Shown here one piece after another: positions 11,600 through 24,400 of a stretch of DNA of 64,000 bases. The position numbers were made by a program, and so were the translations under genes. Source of the DNA: Lepiota brunneoincarnata (lineage: Eukaryota; Basidiomycota; Agaricomycetes; Agaricales; Agaricaceae); NCBI GenBank assembly GCA_023014365.1, contig JAEBUN010000005.1, forward strand, positions 496,001-560,000, in the 5' to 3' direction. The stretch's first letter is position 1. The number at the start of each line of letters is the position of its first letter. A model generated the notes under the pieces. It saw only the letters and a list, made by a program, of their open reading frames with translations, had not been told where the DNA came from and did not search any database.

Positions 11600-14500
11600 T
11601 CAACGTATCCGTTTGTAGAACAAAAGATACGCATTCCTCGTCTCGTCCTTCTCCCATGCATTAAATACATCCTCCGGCTGCACGTCAGACACAAGCTCGT
11701 CATCGATTCTCACCCACCCTTCCTTCAGTTTCGCTCCAGGGTATCGGCTGTGGTGCAAAACGTCAAGGGTATAGTGGCCCCCCAATGCAGAGTGGCCATG
11801 ATGGTACAGTGCTAGGAGCCGAAAACGTCAGGAATCACAGATTTGAAGCACTGAATTCAACTTACCACCAAAGAGTTTGTATTTTGTAGGTTGTGTTCGC
11901 TTACCCGTTGGCGTCATCATGTCTTCAAAATCACCCTTAAGTATCCCAGTCGCCCAAAAAAAAAATTCGACTATTCGTACCTGCACCAATCTCTAGCTCA
12001 GGCCCAAACTGCACCTGTTTCACCACCTTCTCAACTCCACCGATGGTCGTGTCATAACAGAATCGCTTCATATGAAGCACCAAAACGGGCGGCAGCGAGT
12101 CAATGACCACCTTCTGGCTGGCCTCAACCGTAACACCAGGTCTGGAGGGATGTGTGACCTGTACAGATTGAGGGTGTGCGATATGCAATAGCGCTTCTTG
12201 GGTGTTATGAATCGTCTCACGCTGCACAAAAGACTGAGCACAACACCAAGAACCATAACCTCGACGCGCACCTGGATATCCAATCTAAGAGACCTCCAAT
12301 CTTCCACGAGAACCGAGTCCTTTTGTCCGGGCGCTTTCAACGTTGATTTAAACTTGCCACCAAAGATCCTTGTAATCGGGGACTCAACAGCCTTGATCTA
12401 TAGGCCCTTTCAGCCAGGTCCCAAAGCCAGGGTCGAGTACTACTCACTGTCCGAGTAACAACCATCCTATTCCTCTTGCCAACCTCTAACCACCCGTCCT
12501 CTTCAGGCGGCTCGGTTTCTTCTTTCTCCTCGACTTGCCTGGTAGCCGCAGCCGACTTAGACGGTGGAGCCAGCGAGTGCTTGCATATACAACAACTCCT
12601 CCTCTAGGGTATCGAGGTAAAATCCGAGGAATTCTTCAGCGTCTTCCTGTTGTCCACCCTGGTTCAAGTCAACTCAAGTTTCACAAACAAAAAACAAGGT
12701 ACCCACCCGCATACTCTCAAACCTCTTCTTTTCCTTCATCGCCTCATACACATACGTCGGTAAGAACGACCCGGGCCACTCATCCTCCTCCTCAGACACA
12801 GTCTCTTTCTCCTTCCCCTTTCCAACCTTCTTCTCCAAACCTTCCTTTTTCTTAACCTCCTCCACAAACTCCTTCAGAAACTCAACAGTCGCATCAACAA
12901 ACGGCGTGTTACTCTTTTCTTTGAGTTCACCCTTCTTCCCTTCTTTACCCAACAGCTTCCCAAGTTCAGTAAAGAACCTTTGGAATGGCTGACAATACAC
13001 CAACACCTGCAACACTGCATTTGCAAAACACATATTACCAGAATTAATCAGCCCTCTCGTTCGGAGTTTCGGTGGTCCAGTAGAAGCAGATGAGGGACCA
13101 GTGGTAAGCAAACTCAAAAGCTCAGCCTTTTTAGACGGGGCAACTGGTATGGAGGGATTTGATGGCGCAGGGGCGGCGGGAATAGAGATACCAACGACAG
13201 AAGAAGTGGGAAGGGAGCTACGAGAGGAGGACGAAGATGTGAATAGAGAGGCCCATGATTTTGGTGCGGACTTGGGCTCCGGTTCGGGGGTTTTGGAAGT
13301 CGAGGCAACGGGGGTTATGAAGGTTGACGCAGCAGATGTGTCAGATGCAACTTCAGGAGCTTTTTCCTCGACGGAAGGAGCCGTGATGGTGTCCTTGGAT
13401 GGGGTACACATGACAGACACTGAAGTATTAGTCGAGATGGGCGAACCCGGAAGTGTAGGCGCATCTGTTGTCTCCGTTACAGAAGATGAAGGTACCGTCG
13501 AGTTGAGTTGCGAAGGCTCGGGTGCTGATGGTCCCGCGCTGGCGTTCTCCCGTGCTGGGGATTCGGATGAATTCTCGGCAGGCTTCCCGGAATCGGCACT
13601 AGTAGCGTCTTCTGTAGTATCCTCTGGCAAAGAAACAGGGATAGGCTCTGGCGAAGCCAAAGGTGTCCTCATATCTAATGCCTGCTGCACGATCTCTGAC
13701 GGTGGTCGAGCACGTGGGGATATAATAATACCGGGCGCTCTTGAAGGATCTCCAGGGCGCCGCGACCAGATAGCAAAGGACGGAACAGGATTGGGTACCG
13801 ATATCCTTTGGGATTTTGCACTCGAAACCGATTGGGCAGGGGAAGGTGGAACATTCGAGTCGAGAGTGACACCACTTGTGATACTTCCCATAGTCGTGTA
13901 AGTACTTGAAGATGCTTGTATAGGCGATGGAGAAGATGGTCCAGCAGCTTCAGGGGCTTCAGAAACTTGTGCTGCGGATGAGACGGATTGTTTAACGAAT
14001 TCTCCAGCTTCTTCCTGAAGGGCCTCTGCCTCCGAAGTTTCTAGAGGTTGTTCTGCTTGCACAGCAGTGGGTTCCTGTGCAGGCGGGGAAACAGGCTCAG
14101 CCACGGGTTCTGTGGATAGCTCGGGAACTACCGCGACGGGTGGGTGGAGGTGAGGCGGAGGAGCAGGAGCAGGAGCAGGAGCATGAGGAGGTTCGTAATA
14201 AGCAGGTGAGATACCCCGCGGTGTAGGCATAGATAATTGTTTTGGGAGAGGAGACAGTGGTTGTTGTGCCTGCCACGAAGGTGAGTAAGGCCCCGCAGAA
14301 GTAGGAGATGGATAAGGATAGGGTGAGGTGTATGGATGCGGAAACTTAGCGGGGTGTTGGGGGTGGGGGTGTTGGGGGTGGGGGGCGTGGAGGGCAAGAG
14401 GATGGGGGTAAGATTGGTGTTGAGGCGGATGGAAGTTTTGATGATACATGGGTGGATGACCGTGCCCATTTCGGTTATTGTATGAACCGCCCCGTCCATT

Positions 14501-14707
14501 CATCCTCCCGGAACCGGGTTGATGGTGAAGAGATGAATGGTGAGAATTCATGTGAGGGGGAGGGGGTTGTGAAGGGTACATGTATTGATAGGGGTTGGGC
14601 GAATGCCCCGGTCCGGGACTGTGGTTCCCATATACATGATGAGAGGGCGGAGACTGCTGGTAATAGGAAGGACCCTGGTGGGGATAGCTTGAGTGGGGAC
14701 TTGTCAT
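11600..14707 (-). CDS. UBP3: Ubiquitin-specific protease Ubp3/USP10 family
   Basis: The first 500 or so residues are low-complexity (Pro/Gln/Tyr/His- then Ser/Ala/Pro-rich). The USP fold follows. The Cys box is RGLINSGNMCFANAVLQVL with the nucleophile Cys. Next come GGQQEDAEEFLGFYLDTL, SLRLDIQ, a block ending PPVLVLHMKRFCYD, and the His box HHGHSALGGHYTLDV with WVRIDDE near the end. The stop at 11600 follows YLLFYKRIR. Start ATG 14707 follows a probable 5' UTR splice acceptor (CTCCTACAG). Ubp3/USP10 removes ubiquitin from 40S proteins, rescuing stalled subunits and acting in ribophagy. One frame break exists near 12559, where GCTGGCTCC should read with one base fewer; the flanking frames are otherwise conserved. 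All three catalytic elements are present. Confidence 0.9.
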
Positions 14708-16539
14708 GGCCTGTAGGAGAGACAAGGGAGCTCAGGGTTTTTGTGGTAGTCAAGTGAACAACGTGGATAGCCAACAGGCGTGTGCTGTTGCCTATTGCGT
14801 GCGATTTTAGAGAAACATTGGCTGTTAAAGGAAAGAAAAAAGGATTCATAGCGAGAAGACGGACCTTGGCCAGCGAGAATAGTGTTAGGGACGTCGTTGG
14901 CGACAAGAAGGCTATCGATGGATAGTGCCTGGGATCTTAGAAGGCCTGCTGGTCTTACTGTGCCTACTTGCAACAAGTGTCGACTCGACGTCCAAAGGGG
15001 AAGACGACAATTTTGAGCAGCAGACTGTGACGATGTTGCACCCACAACAACGACAAACAGAAGCCATCATCTCCGTAAGCCACGCCGAGAAGGTGTGTCC
15101 TATTACACAACAGTACACAACTAAGCAGTCCCTGGCGTCCTTGACCAGAAGATTCTCGTCTGTTCCGAGTGATCGTACCATCCGCGCCTTTGATTTGACC
15201 CAGCAGACGAATTCTCACGCCCAGTCCGACGCATGCCCAGACTTGGATAGCGGGCAGGAGACCCACACTTAGCACGGACTGTATTTGGGCCCCTCGCAAC
15301 GAAAGCCTTCGAGTATCCGAAATTGCCAATTCCGAACTGATGTACCGTATATTATAATATGAGAGTTTCGTTGTTCGCCCGGAGCTGGTCACTGGGATAA
15401 AAATAGCCTGAAGAGTGGAGAAATAACGGGAAGGTTATAAGCCCTCATCGATGATCACCAGATGCACGGTGCACTAGGTTCGGTTGCGAATACATTGCCT
15501 AGGCGTGAAATCGAGAAAGGGAAGCCCAACCTCGTATGTTGTGTCGACAGGCTTGTAACTCGGAAAAACGGGTTACCCGTGCTCGTCGGAAGGACGGGGG
15601 CACCTGAGAGCGGTCGCCGCTCCCACACCGAGTGGTGAATTTTACAATCTGAGCGGAAAAGTAAACACTTACAGTGTCACGCTCGCAAACACCTTAGTTG
15701 AGCCCGAGCCTTACCCGGACCAGCTTATGGCTATAGTCCCGGTAAATCCCACAGGCCGGCGCCCCGGATAACGCGCGAGAATTCTAGGTTCATAGGTGCC
15801 GCTCGCCAGAGATGTGTACGAGCCCCAATCAATCTCCCCAACGTTTTGCAAGAACCAGATCTGCAGGAATTTTCGACCTTGCAAATTTTTTCAAAAGAGA
15901 TGCATTCGGTAACGCGAGCAGGCCAACGCCTTGGGCAGCCCGGCTCACTGTGGTGATTACCGATAGCCCTAGCCAAGGGATTACGCGATTCAACATGCAT
16001 CCAAGTTTCAGGCAGCGTTCACTTTCATATAAAATGATCGATCAGCAATGAAAAATGTGGCGAGAATGCAGGGCGCAATGGCAGCCTAGGCGACCCGAGA
16101 CTGTGGAGGGATGATGCCGGCTTAATTTCACAATTGGCTCTGTCGAGACGATCCATAGGAATAACCGATCAACCGATACATCCTCGGGCGTCCAGTATAT
16201 CGAGCTGAGGAACGGCATGGTCTTGAGATTGGGTTCCTCGACGATGGTTGGGCATTCAAGTACTCAGGTGTCAAGAGCATTCCCAAATGATAGTTGCGAT
16301 AAAGATGCTATTTTTTTTTTTTGGGAAAGAACAGGCCACGATATTCAAAATAATTATCTGAGGGATATAATTTGGGGCCGCCATCGTTCCGTTCCGGTGC
16401 GATTTATCGATGTAATCCTGACGGTCTGATGAGATCAGGTATGGCGTAGGGCTTGGAAGGCCCTCCGAAGCAGGAACTGTTGGCTTCGTAAAGCTTGTGG
16501 TACGAGCATGATTTGGAATATGGTGGTACTGGGTTGTAG
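14708..16539. other. Long intergenic region upstream of Ubp3
   Basis: About 1.8 kb. The first 200 bp probably carries the Ubp3 promoter and 5' UTR. Short open frames occur on both strands, but none shows recognisable motifs or plausible splicing. A 14-base T run lies near 16309-16322. I see no tRNA, repeat or transposon ends here. Confidence 0.4.
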
Positions 16540-16835
16540 TTAGGACTCAGTTTCGGAGAATTGGGCTCCGGGGGTTGGTACTAAGCTGCGAACGGTGCGC
16601 ATGTCTTCGACGTGAAGGAAGATAACCTTGCGAAGTAATTGCGCAGCGGAGTTGTGGGCTGTATGTGTGTTAGCGGCCATACCGCGGCGAGTCAGGATAC
16701 GGGGGTCTATCATTTTGTCCGACTTACGGCAGCATGATGGACGCCGTTGATATTCTTAATTACGTTCGGAACTTGGGAGGGAATGCTCCATGTGAGTTCA
16801 TTGTACGTTGGTACAAGGGGACTGATGTGCGTATA
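16540..16835 (-). CDS. Possible small gene of unknown function
   Basis: Two coding-looking blocks lie on the minus strand. The upstream block (about 16728-16835) reads TYNELTWSIPSQVPNVIKNI and is followed by a good GTAAGT donor. The downstream block ends at a stop at 16540 and reads SAAQLLRKVIFLHVEDMRTV then SLVPTPGAQFSETES. Joining them through GTAAGT and the CATACAG acceptor does not preserve both frames, so the gene model is unresolved. No family was recognised. Alternatively only the short frame beginning MIDPRILTRRGM is translated. Confidence 0.28.
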
Positions 16836-17156
16836 CTGCACGGGTATAGACAAAAGAACAAGACAATGAAACAGAAAAGTGGATTGCAAAATTAGACTGC
16901 AATGACGTGACAGGGCAGCTTGCGAGGACGTGTAAAAAAAACACAGGCAAACTGATCACGGTATGGTTCCCATTGACGACGTAGGGAAAAGTGTCGCCTG
17001 CTGAGAACTGGCATTGGCAGGTCAGAATTTGATACCCCATTCTCTCTGTCTTTCCCTGGACTCTCCTTTCTTTCCATCTTCAAAGTCGGTTTGTTGTAGC
17101 CCGTCGCAGGCTCGTCTGGTCGCCTTCCCGACTCCTCTCGGCCTCAGGCTTCGTCT

Positions 17157-20100
17157 TTGAATGTACGGACTCGAGAAAAGTTACTCTGTCTTATATCCCC
17201 TTTGACGTCGATTTTCAGGTCTTCTTCCAGGGTGCAGGCGCCGCCCGTCAATCTCAAGGAGCGTATTGCGGCCTTGCAACAGCGCAATGCCTCTTCTTCC
17301 CAACGCCTCGTTTCCCCTGCACCCACTTCTGCTGCAGTACCCGCCTCATCCACCGGCGCTCTCCGCGAAAAGATAGCGCGCTTTGAGAGGAAAGGTGGTG
17401 TACCAGTACCACGCGGTAGTTTCGGTCTGGGTGCCCCCCCACCAAGTGATGGTCATCCCAGAAGACAAGGCGAGCTTTATGGGAACAGGATTCCGCAACC
17501 TGTCCGAGTGGTCAGCGGTGGGAATACTTCTCCGGGTACCACTCGGTCAACTTCGCCTTCGCATTGCGGGCCGTCGGCAGGGGATAAACGACGTTCATTT
17601 TCTTTGTCGAACATCACAGATTATTCTGATAGTCAAGACTATACCCCACTTACATCCCCTTCATCACCCTCGCCTCCCTCATCCCCACGGCTACCTTCTA
17701 ATGACACAAGTGTATCAGACAGCATACCGGGAAATGCGACTACACCACCTCCGTCGTCCTTTGCAACAGCACTCGAGTTCGCCAGATCAGTGGAAAAAGC
17801 CGCCATTCTTGATGATGTCGATATTGGTATACCTGATGAACCAGAAACATCGGATGAAGCTATTACCCCATCCTTGGCCGTGCCTCCCACAATCATCATA
17901 TCAGCAGGAGAGGGCTCCATAGAGGATGCTATCGAGGCTACCGAACTCCCACCCGTGGAGGAGGAAGAGGGAAGAAGTATTGGAGGGAGCCATTCTCGAC
18001 GACAAGGCCCCCCGGCCCGAAGTTCCACAACTTCCAGAGGAGGATCAGGGTGCCTCCGTTCACCCGGTTACCGTTGGCTCGGAACGCGATTCAACAAGTT
18101 CGATTGCAGGGGACCACAGTATTAGCGAACCGTTCACCGATTCCTATGAGCATTCTGTGAACGATGTTCATGGGGCTGGGGATAGTATTCCGGAACCTCC
18201 GAACCCTCAGGCTCAAGGGACAGTACCTGTTTCAGAGACTAAAGCCGAGACTGTCGATTCCCCTTCTGCACCCTTCCCTGTTCCCCTCTCACACATACCT
18301 ATTTCTCGAGCAGTAGATCCCGGCCCGTCCAGTGATGAGGTCCAAAACACAAGTATTTCCGAAACCGTCCTCAGTGACGACGGGAATGGTAGTATCTCGC
18401 CCGTTGTCCCTATTGCTTCACCCTCTGGGTTGCTTTCTCAACTGTTGCTGTTGCGCCGATCACAAGAGCTAGGATTCGAGGAAGCATCCCCACCAGCTTT
18501 TTCATTCGATAACGCAACCCTTTCATCCGATGAAGCCATTCTCTCCCTGGATCCGCCCCCATCAACCGACGTAATGACACCCTCGAACGTAGAAGCCAGT
18601 TCTGATAATTCTGCACATTGTAATGTGAACCCCATCGAAGTAGTTGGAGCCCAGGAAGAAGACTATGTGGTTGAAGTAGTGATCACTCGGCCACCGTCAC
18701 CAAGCACTCCTCATGCCTTTCAGTCGCACTTTCCTCCTGAAACACCTCCGGCCGCTGCACCAGCCCAGACTCTCTCATCTAAACCGGATCTGGAGGTGGA
18801 TTGTAACTCTGAGTCTATTCGTCCGACGAGTATGATCGAGCTCAGTCCTAGCCACGTCCATGTTGCCCATCGTGTCACTCCCCCCACCAGTCGTGGCGTT
18901 CCTGTGTTCTTACCCTCCGCCTCCCCTCCATTGCCGCGGAAATCTGATCTCGTATATTACCCTCCAACGCCGCCGAACGAGAAGCAGCATTTTGGTGTTG
19001 AAGGAGAGGGACAAGAACTTGGTTCTGTTACGATTCTTCATCAAAGATCCCTGTCTACTGGTGAAGCCATCGGGTCGCATTCCCGCCTGCCGTCGTTCCG
19101 GGCAGTGGTGCATAACAAGATCAGAGAAGTAGCACCCATTATCAACCACGGCCCTCTTATCCCTGAAACTCCACAAGTCAAGCGGGTGGGGTTGACTAGG
19201 GCAAGAAACCAACCCCCACCAAGCCCGGCCTCCAATGATCTCAATGTATTGTTACAGGATATCGTCCTATTGCAGCAGACATTGGAACAAGGCACCTTGC
19301 CGACTGAAACCTCGAAAGTCGTCGCCGATGATGGCCAGGATACTGTAGCAAGGCAGCCAGAAGGAGTAGAGGTTCGACGGCTGTCGAAGGAGGAAGCGGA
19401 GGAGAGCAGGAAGACGCTGGTGAAACTGCAGGCGAAGAGAGAAGAACAAGCAAAGAGTAAACTGAGGAGCACCTTCAGGACTACCTTGGCAAGGGCAAAG
19501 TTGACAACCTCGTCGACGACTTCGCTTTATATGGATGCTACGAGCTCGACATCGACATCGACCTTGACCGGCGCACTCCAGCCCCATCAACAAAACTATG
19601 CCAGGCGGTTTAGGTCGCCTTCTGTTCCTCATTTATTGGACTCGGTCAATGAGGATGCTTCGGCTGGGCTAAGGCCAAGGACGCCTGAGCAGCAGGTTGA
19701 ACAGGGTGTTCCCCCACCTGTTACCTCCAAGTCTCCACGATCTCGATTCCCGAGCTTCGGTCGCTTAGGCAGTGGGTCCAAGTCGTCAAGGGATGGTCAT
19801 GCAAACGGGCACACGAGACATAGCGCTTCGACGTCTTCCGAGATATCTTCGGAAGATTCTGCTCTCGTCGCTGTTACTCCACCAGACAATGCTATGGAAT
19901 TTGGTGAGATCGCCGACGAGCATGGGAAGCAGGGGAACGTAGGCTTGTCGTGGCCATCGTTGTCTCCGTCGAAGAAGGGAGCGGGGGGTATTTCAAGAGC
20001 GGCTACGTTTGCTGGGAAGATGTGGCAACGTGCTAGGACGCGGTCAGGTGCTTTGAGTATTCCGCCGGGTGAGTTCTGCTGTTAATATTTCGTACAGACA

Positions 20101-20709
20101 GGTGTTGACCTAGGGCGCCTGATAGACCGAATCACTAGCGAGCCTCCCCCAGCCTTGCCACCCCTCCCCCAAATTACCCCGCCCTCGCCTGAGCTAGAAG
20201 GTATCATCATCAAACCTCCAAACCGAACCACCTCACTTAAGTCGCTCCGGGCCGCGAGTTTGAACCAGTCCCTACCACCATCTCCACCTCCACCACCCCT
20301 TCCGCCCAAGAATGATGACATATTTGTGCCGCCCGCGCGCAGTCGGTCCGCAACACCGCAACCCATGACACGGTCAAGTAGTCTTGCACCCGAATCCCCG
20401 TCTCGTAGAGATGATAATATGCGTCCAACATCGTGGGTTTCGGTGTCTTCGGCGGACTCGACGCTGCCGTCCATACTTGATCAAGAGCTGTTTGATGCAT
20501 TTCCATCTGTGCCGCAGGGACACCCACTAGCACTATCGGTGCCATCGCCTTTACTCCCGTCGCCGAAGAGGGAACTGCCAGTGGGGGCAGGGATCGCGCC
20601 ATCATTTGATGCTGCTCTGCTTTCTTCGGCTGCGCACTTGACGGTGGATCGAAGGGCACGGTTACCGCCGACCTTTGAGCCAAAATCTGCAACGGGGTTG
20701 AGGTTTTGA
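17157..20709 (+). CDS. Large low-complexity protein of unknown function
   Basis: About 1,200 residues, mostly Ser/Pro/acidic and predicted disordered. Conserved-looking blocks are near the N-terminus (APPVNLKERIAALQQRN, GALREKIARFERKGGVP, then RRQGELYGNRIPQP). A short helical, Lys/Glu-rich segment follows the middle (RRLSKEEAEESRKTLVKLQ), and MWQRARTRSGALSIPPG comes near residue 1,000. A 45-nt intron at 20069-20113 links IPPG to RLIDRITSEPPPALPP and a final exon. The true start is unclear because no ATG lies in frame at the 5' edge; a spliced upstream exon is likely. The frame changes by one base near 17969, inside GAGGGAAGAAG; skipping one G gives a continuous Glu run into VLEGAILDD. I know similar unnamed proteins in Agaricomycetes but no function. 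Confidence 0.75.
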
Positions 20710-21449
20710 TGCGTTGCCTTTCGTACCAGCTGCCAGTTTTCATTATCCACTGGGTATCGCGACTCCAATTGTGAATCGTGCACCGAATGATGACCCGCCT
20801 TCGAGATGATTTCGAACTTGCTTTCCTTCCCCTCTTTCTTTTCCAGGATTCATCCATCAGTTGCTCATCTTTTGCCTGCTGTCACTTTTTCTTCGTTTGA
20901 TATCCAACATGACATATTTTCACAGCTAGTTTTCGTCTCAGATATATTTTGGCGATTAGTGCGTCCTTCTCTACATACGTTACATAGTGCTATTTTGTTG
21001 CTTCAAAAGCCCAATCCATCTTTACCATTGGATCTGCGCTTCTGTAGAGTTTCTAGTGCGCCGGGAGTCCCACAGCGTTAGTATGTCGTTATCCCCACAA
21101 CTGCACACTTCACATGTTTCGCATTTAGGACCTGAATGTCAGCGTGTCTTTAGATATATCACTTAAAATTTTATCTCTGCATTAAAAGGAGCAATACACT
21201 GTTGGGTTTTGGAAGACCAGCAGATGCAATATGTTTTCTCCCGTTGTGCTTGACTTGCTTGAGCAGCGGTTGAAGTTGTTTGGCGTCTATTTACCCAAAT
21301 TGGGATGTCCAACAAACGCTCATCTTAGTTTCAATCATTAGTCTCTCGCCCACCGCACTACCAAGGACGTGCTCTTGAAGGACCTGCCGGTAACTTCATG
21401 TCATAACAGCATCTCTAAATGTGACTCTTCTCGTACACATACAACGACC
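20710..21449. other. Intergenic region before Iml1
   Basis: About 740 bp, including the 3' flank of the upstream gene and the pyrimidine-rich leader of Iml1. No coding or repeat signal was found. Confidence 0.4.
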
Positions 21450-24400
21450 ATGTCAACATCGAGAGCGGAATCTCAGCATTCACAATCACACTTTGGCCGT
21501 CGGCGTTCGAACACAGCGCAATCCGTTCTGAGACCCCTACCACCTGCAGCACCCCCTCTCAAAGTTGGCGATTCGAAAGTACTCAACCTATGGGTCCATG
21601 AGTTCAAGGATTCGCCCACAGTGCTATTCAACCAGTCATTATGGCCTGGCGTTGCCGAGGGAGACTTATTGAGGATCAAGAGGAACGGGCAAGGAGGTTT
21701 GGACGCCTCCTTTTTGTTTTTCGTTCCAAAAGAGGATTATTGCGCGAAACCACAGCTGCAGGTGAGTTTTTCACGAAATTACGGGTGGAAGTGGCGTATT
21801 GAATTAGGCGCCCCTAGATTTCTATTCCTAAACCTATTGCAGATGTCTTTAATCTGAGGAATAATGGGGAGGTGGTTGTGAACAAGGTCAGCACTCTGCT
21901 GTTTGAGACGCACTCTTTAATTTCCCAAAGCAGGTGGACACGAAAACGTGTTCTGCGGACTATATTGAACTCGTGTTTCAAGATCAATACCTGGGTCGTA
22001 ACGACATGTGGAGACTTGGAGAGCAACTGGTAGACCAGTGTGTATACACAGATCAGGAGGTATCTTTTGTCGGGGCGATTGCAGCCAAAATACAAAATAT
22101 CTACATCAAGGGGAAGAAGGTCTGTTGCGCCTCATACGATCGATCTTGCGTGAATCCTAGTTCTGACCATTGATGGATTCTTTTAGGTGCCTTCAGGAGT
22201 CGTCACTTCGTCAACTAGGACTATCTTTAGGTCCCTTTCGGCCAAAGTGACCGTTTTCATCCAAGTCTGTCATGAACTTTGGGAGTTTGCCGGTGATGGC
22301 GAACGCTTTAACGAAAAGATAGTCCACTCCTTCCTCCCCGCCCTTTTTGCCAAGTGGCGCGAGGCGGGCACGAGTCACATCGTAACCATTGTCCTGATAT
22401 CCCGTGTCTTCTACGAGGAGTCCGAGATGCAAGGATCTATTCGCGAGGGCGCGCGTCAGAATGAGAGGGGAAACTGGTACAAGGATTTCTACAAAGTAAT
22501 CACAGATCACGAAGTTATCCACGAGTGGAGGCCAATACTCGTCAGCCTTAAAAACTCATTCTGGGACTTCCAACGCGAAATTCTTCTCACCCACCATTAC
22601 CGTGCCGCCCAGGATGTGGTTGAAGATTCGGATCCCCCGGTTCGCCTTGCTGGTAGATTATCGTATGCGCACGACGGACCAATTCTCGAGTCTATTAACC
22701 TCGGCCTCAACCCCACAGAAACACATTACATCGACCGCTCTCTCTCTTTAACTGGTGCAACAACTCTTCTCATCAGCCCCGGGACGGGGTACTTCCGTGT
22801 AAACAAGAAGTTACTGCGGTTGACCACAACTCGTATGCTTGACCAGGGATCCGTGTTGGACCTTATCCTCCTAACAAAGCCTCCCTTGCACCAAAGCCCT
22901 GTGTTCAGCTTTCAGGGAACAGAGCCAGAGACCAAGACTGAGATTGAGAGCAAATCCGCGGACCCATTGGCCAGCGACCCTTTATGGGGTGGTGACGATG
23001 GCAATCATTCCGACGCAGGAGAGCTGAAGACCTTTTGGTGGGAACCGTTTTGGATTTCGACGACGTTTTGGGATAAGCAGATGGATCTGCCACTCAGATT
23101 AGACCGGTACGAACCACAACATGGATCCCAGTGTTCTTCGTTCAATTTCGTTTTCTATTTCCAGATTCGTTGCTCGAGCCAAAATGCATGAGATCCAAAT
23201 GCTTGGGTTACTTGAAGCTGATGTCTTGTCAAGCATCGAAGTTCCGTACCTACCAGACAAATTCGAGGGATCGATGTCCGCAACCATCAGAAATCTGGAG
23301 GACCACAACGAACAGTCACCACTCACTAAAGCTGAAGCAGATAAATTCGACATGGATATATTCTCTCTACGGCCCAACTATACCGTTCCTCTCTCTAACC
23401 AGCCCACCATCACTTCGTATCGGCTTAACAACGACCGAAGGAACCGTGGTTCAAATCCAGCTTCCGCCAAGATTACCACCATCGAAGAGAGCCCAAGACG
23501 TATCATAAGGGAATTACCTGATGAAACATCTTCAAACATGCCGATTCCTGCAGCCGCTAGCGGACTTAGCACATCACCCTCCCAGGCTTCGATTCGTTCC
23601 GTGCGCTCAACCCTCTCGAGGCTATCTACTATCCCCGCCGCTCCGACGCAATCGAAGCAAACCCTGGCGTCTAAGCTAGCACCTTCCTGGTTGTTCAATC
23701 CCTTCCGTAGCGGGCCGAGCGAGCCGCAGACGACGCAGGTCTCTGCTTCTGCATCTCCTAGTGCCGCCCCAGCAGTTACGGCTCCGACCGCGAGTGCTGT
23801 TCCTGCACCCCCAAAGGTAACTGTGCCCGAAACCTCTGTGCAGCCAGTTGCTATCAAAACGAATACAACCAACAAGACAGTTCTGGTCAGAACTTTTGAA
23901 GAAGAGACGGTGGTACCCCACCGCGCAGCATTCGTTCGAAGGTCTCCAATCAACACCCCTCCCCGCGATGAAGTCCTTGCGCCAAAACGGCGTAGCACCG
24001 CCAGCACGCTTGCGCAGTCGTATATCTCTTGCTCTCCGCGTTCGTGGTCAAACCCATTGCAGCCAGTAACCTCGCTTTCGCACGATCAAGAATCTCTCGC
24101 GCGACGATGGGAACATCTCTTACCTGAGGCTACGCATAAACATGACATTAAATGGAGAGCGCTTGTGACACCGCCCTGCTTACCTCTGACTATGGAATAC
24201 CTCCCTTCCAATGCCGAGTTGGAGTCCTGCTATGACAATTATTATTATGACTTTGTTGTGGATCCTAAGGATATGCGCTCGTTCCTTGTCAAACCTCCAC
24301 AAGTAAACGGAACGGCAGAAGACGTTCGTCGAGCATGGGCACTCGCGGTTATGCGTGGGATGGCTGCCGTACGAATCGCGCAAGGGTTCCAGTTCATCTT

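Noticed and set aside
13101..13901. Long plus-strand open frame (266 codons) inside Ubp3
   Set aside because: It is antisense to the Ser/Ala/Pro-rich N-terminal part of Ubp3. Such low-complexity GC-rich coding sequence readily yields open antisense frames, and no domain is seen.
14925..15272. Plus-strand frame starting like a signal peptide (MPGILEGLLVLLCLLATS)
   Set aside because: Only the first 20 residues look structured; the remainder is compositionally random, and it overlaps the Ubp3 upstream region.
20237..20857. Minus-strand open frame of about 206 codons
   Set aside because: Antisense to the Pro/Ser-rich last exon of the large plus-strand protein.
23378..24007. Minus-strand open frame of 209 codons inside Iml1
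   Set aside because: Antisense to the Ser/Pro-rich spacer of a clearly coding gene; no recognisable motif.
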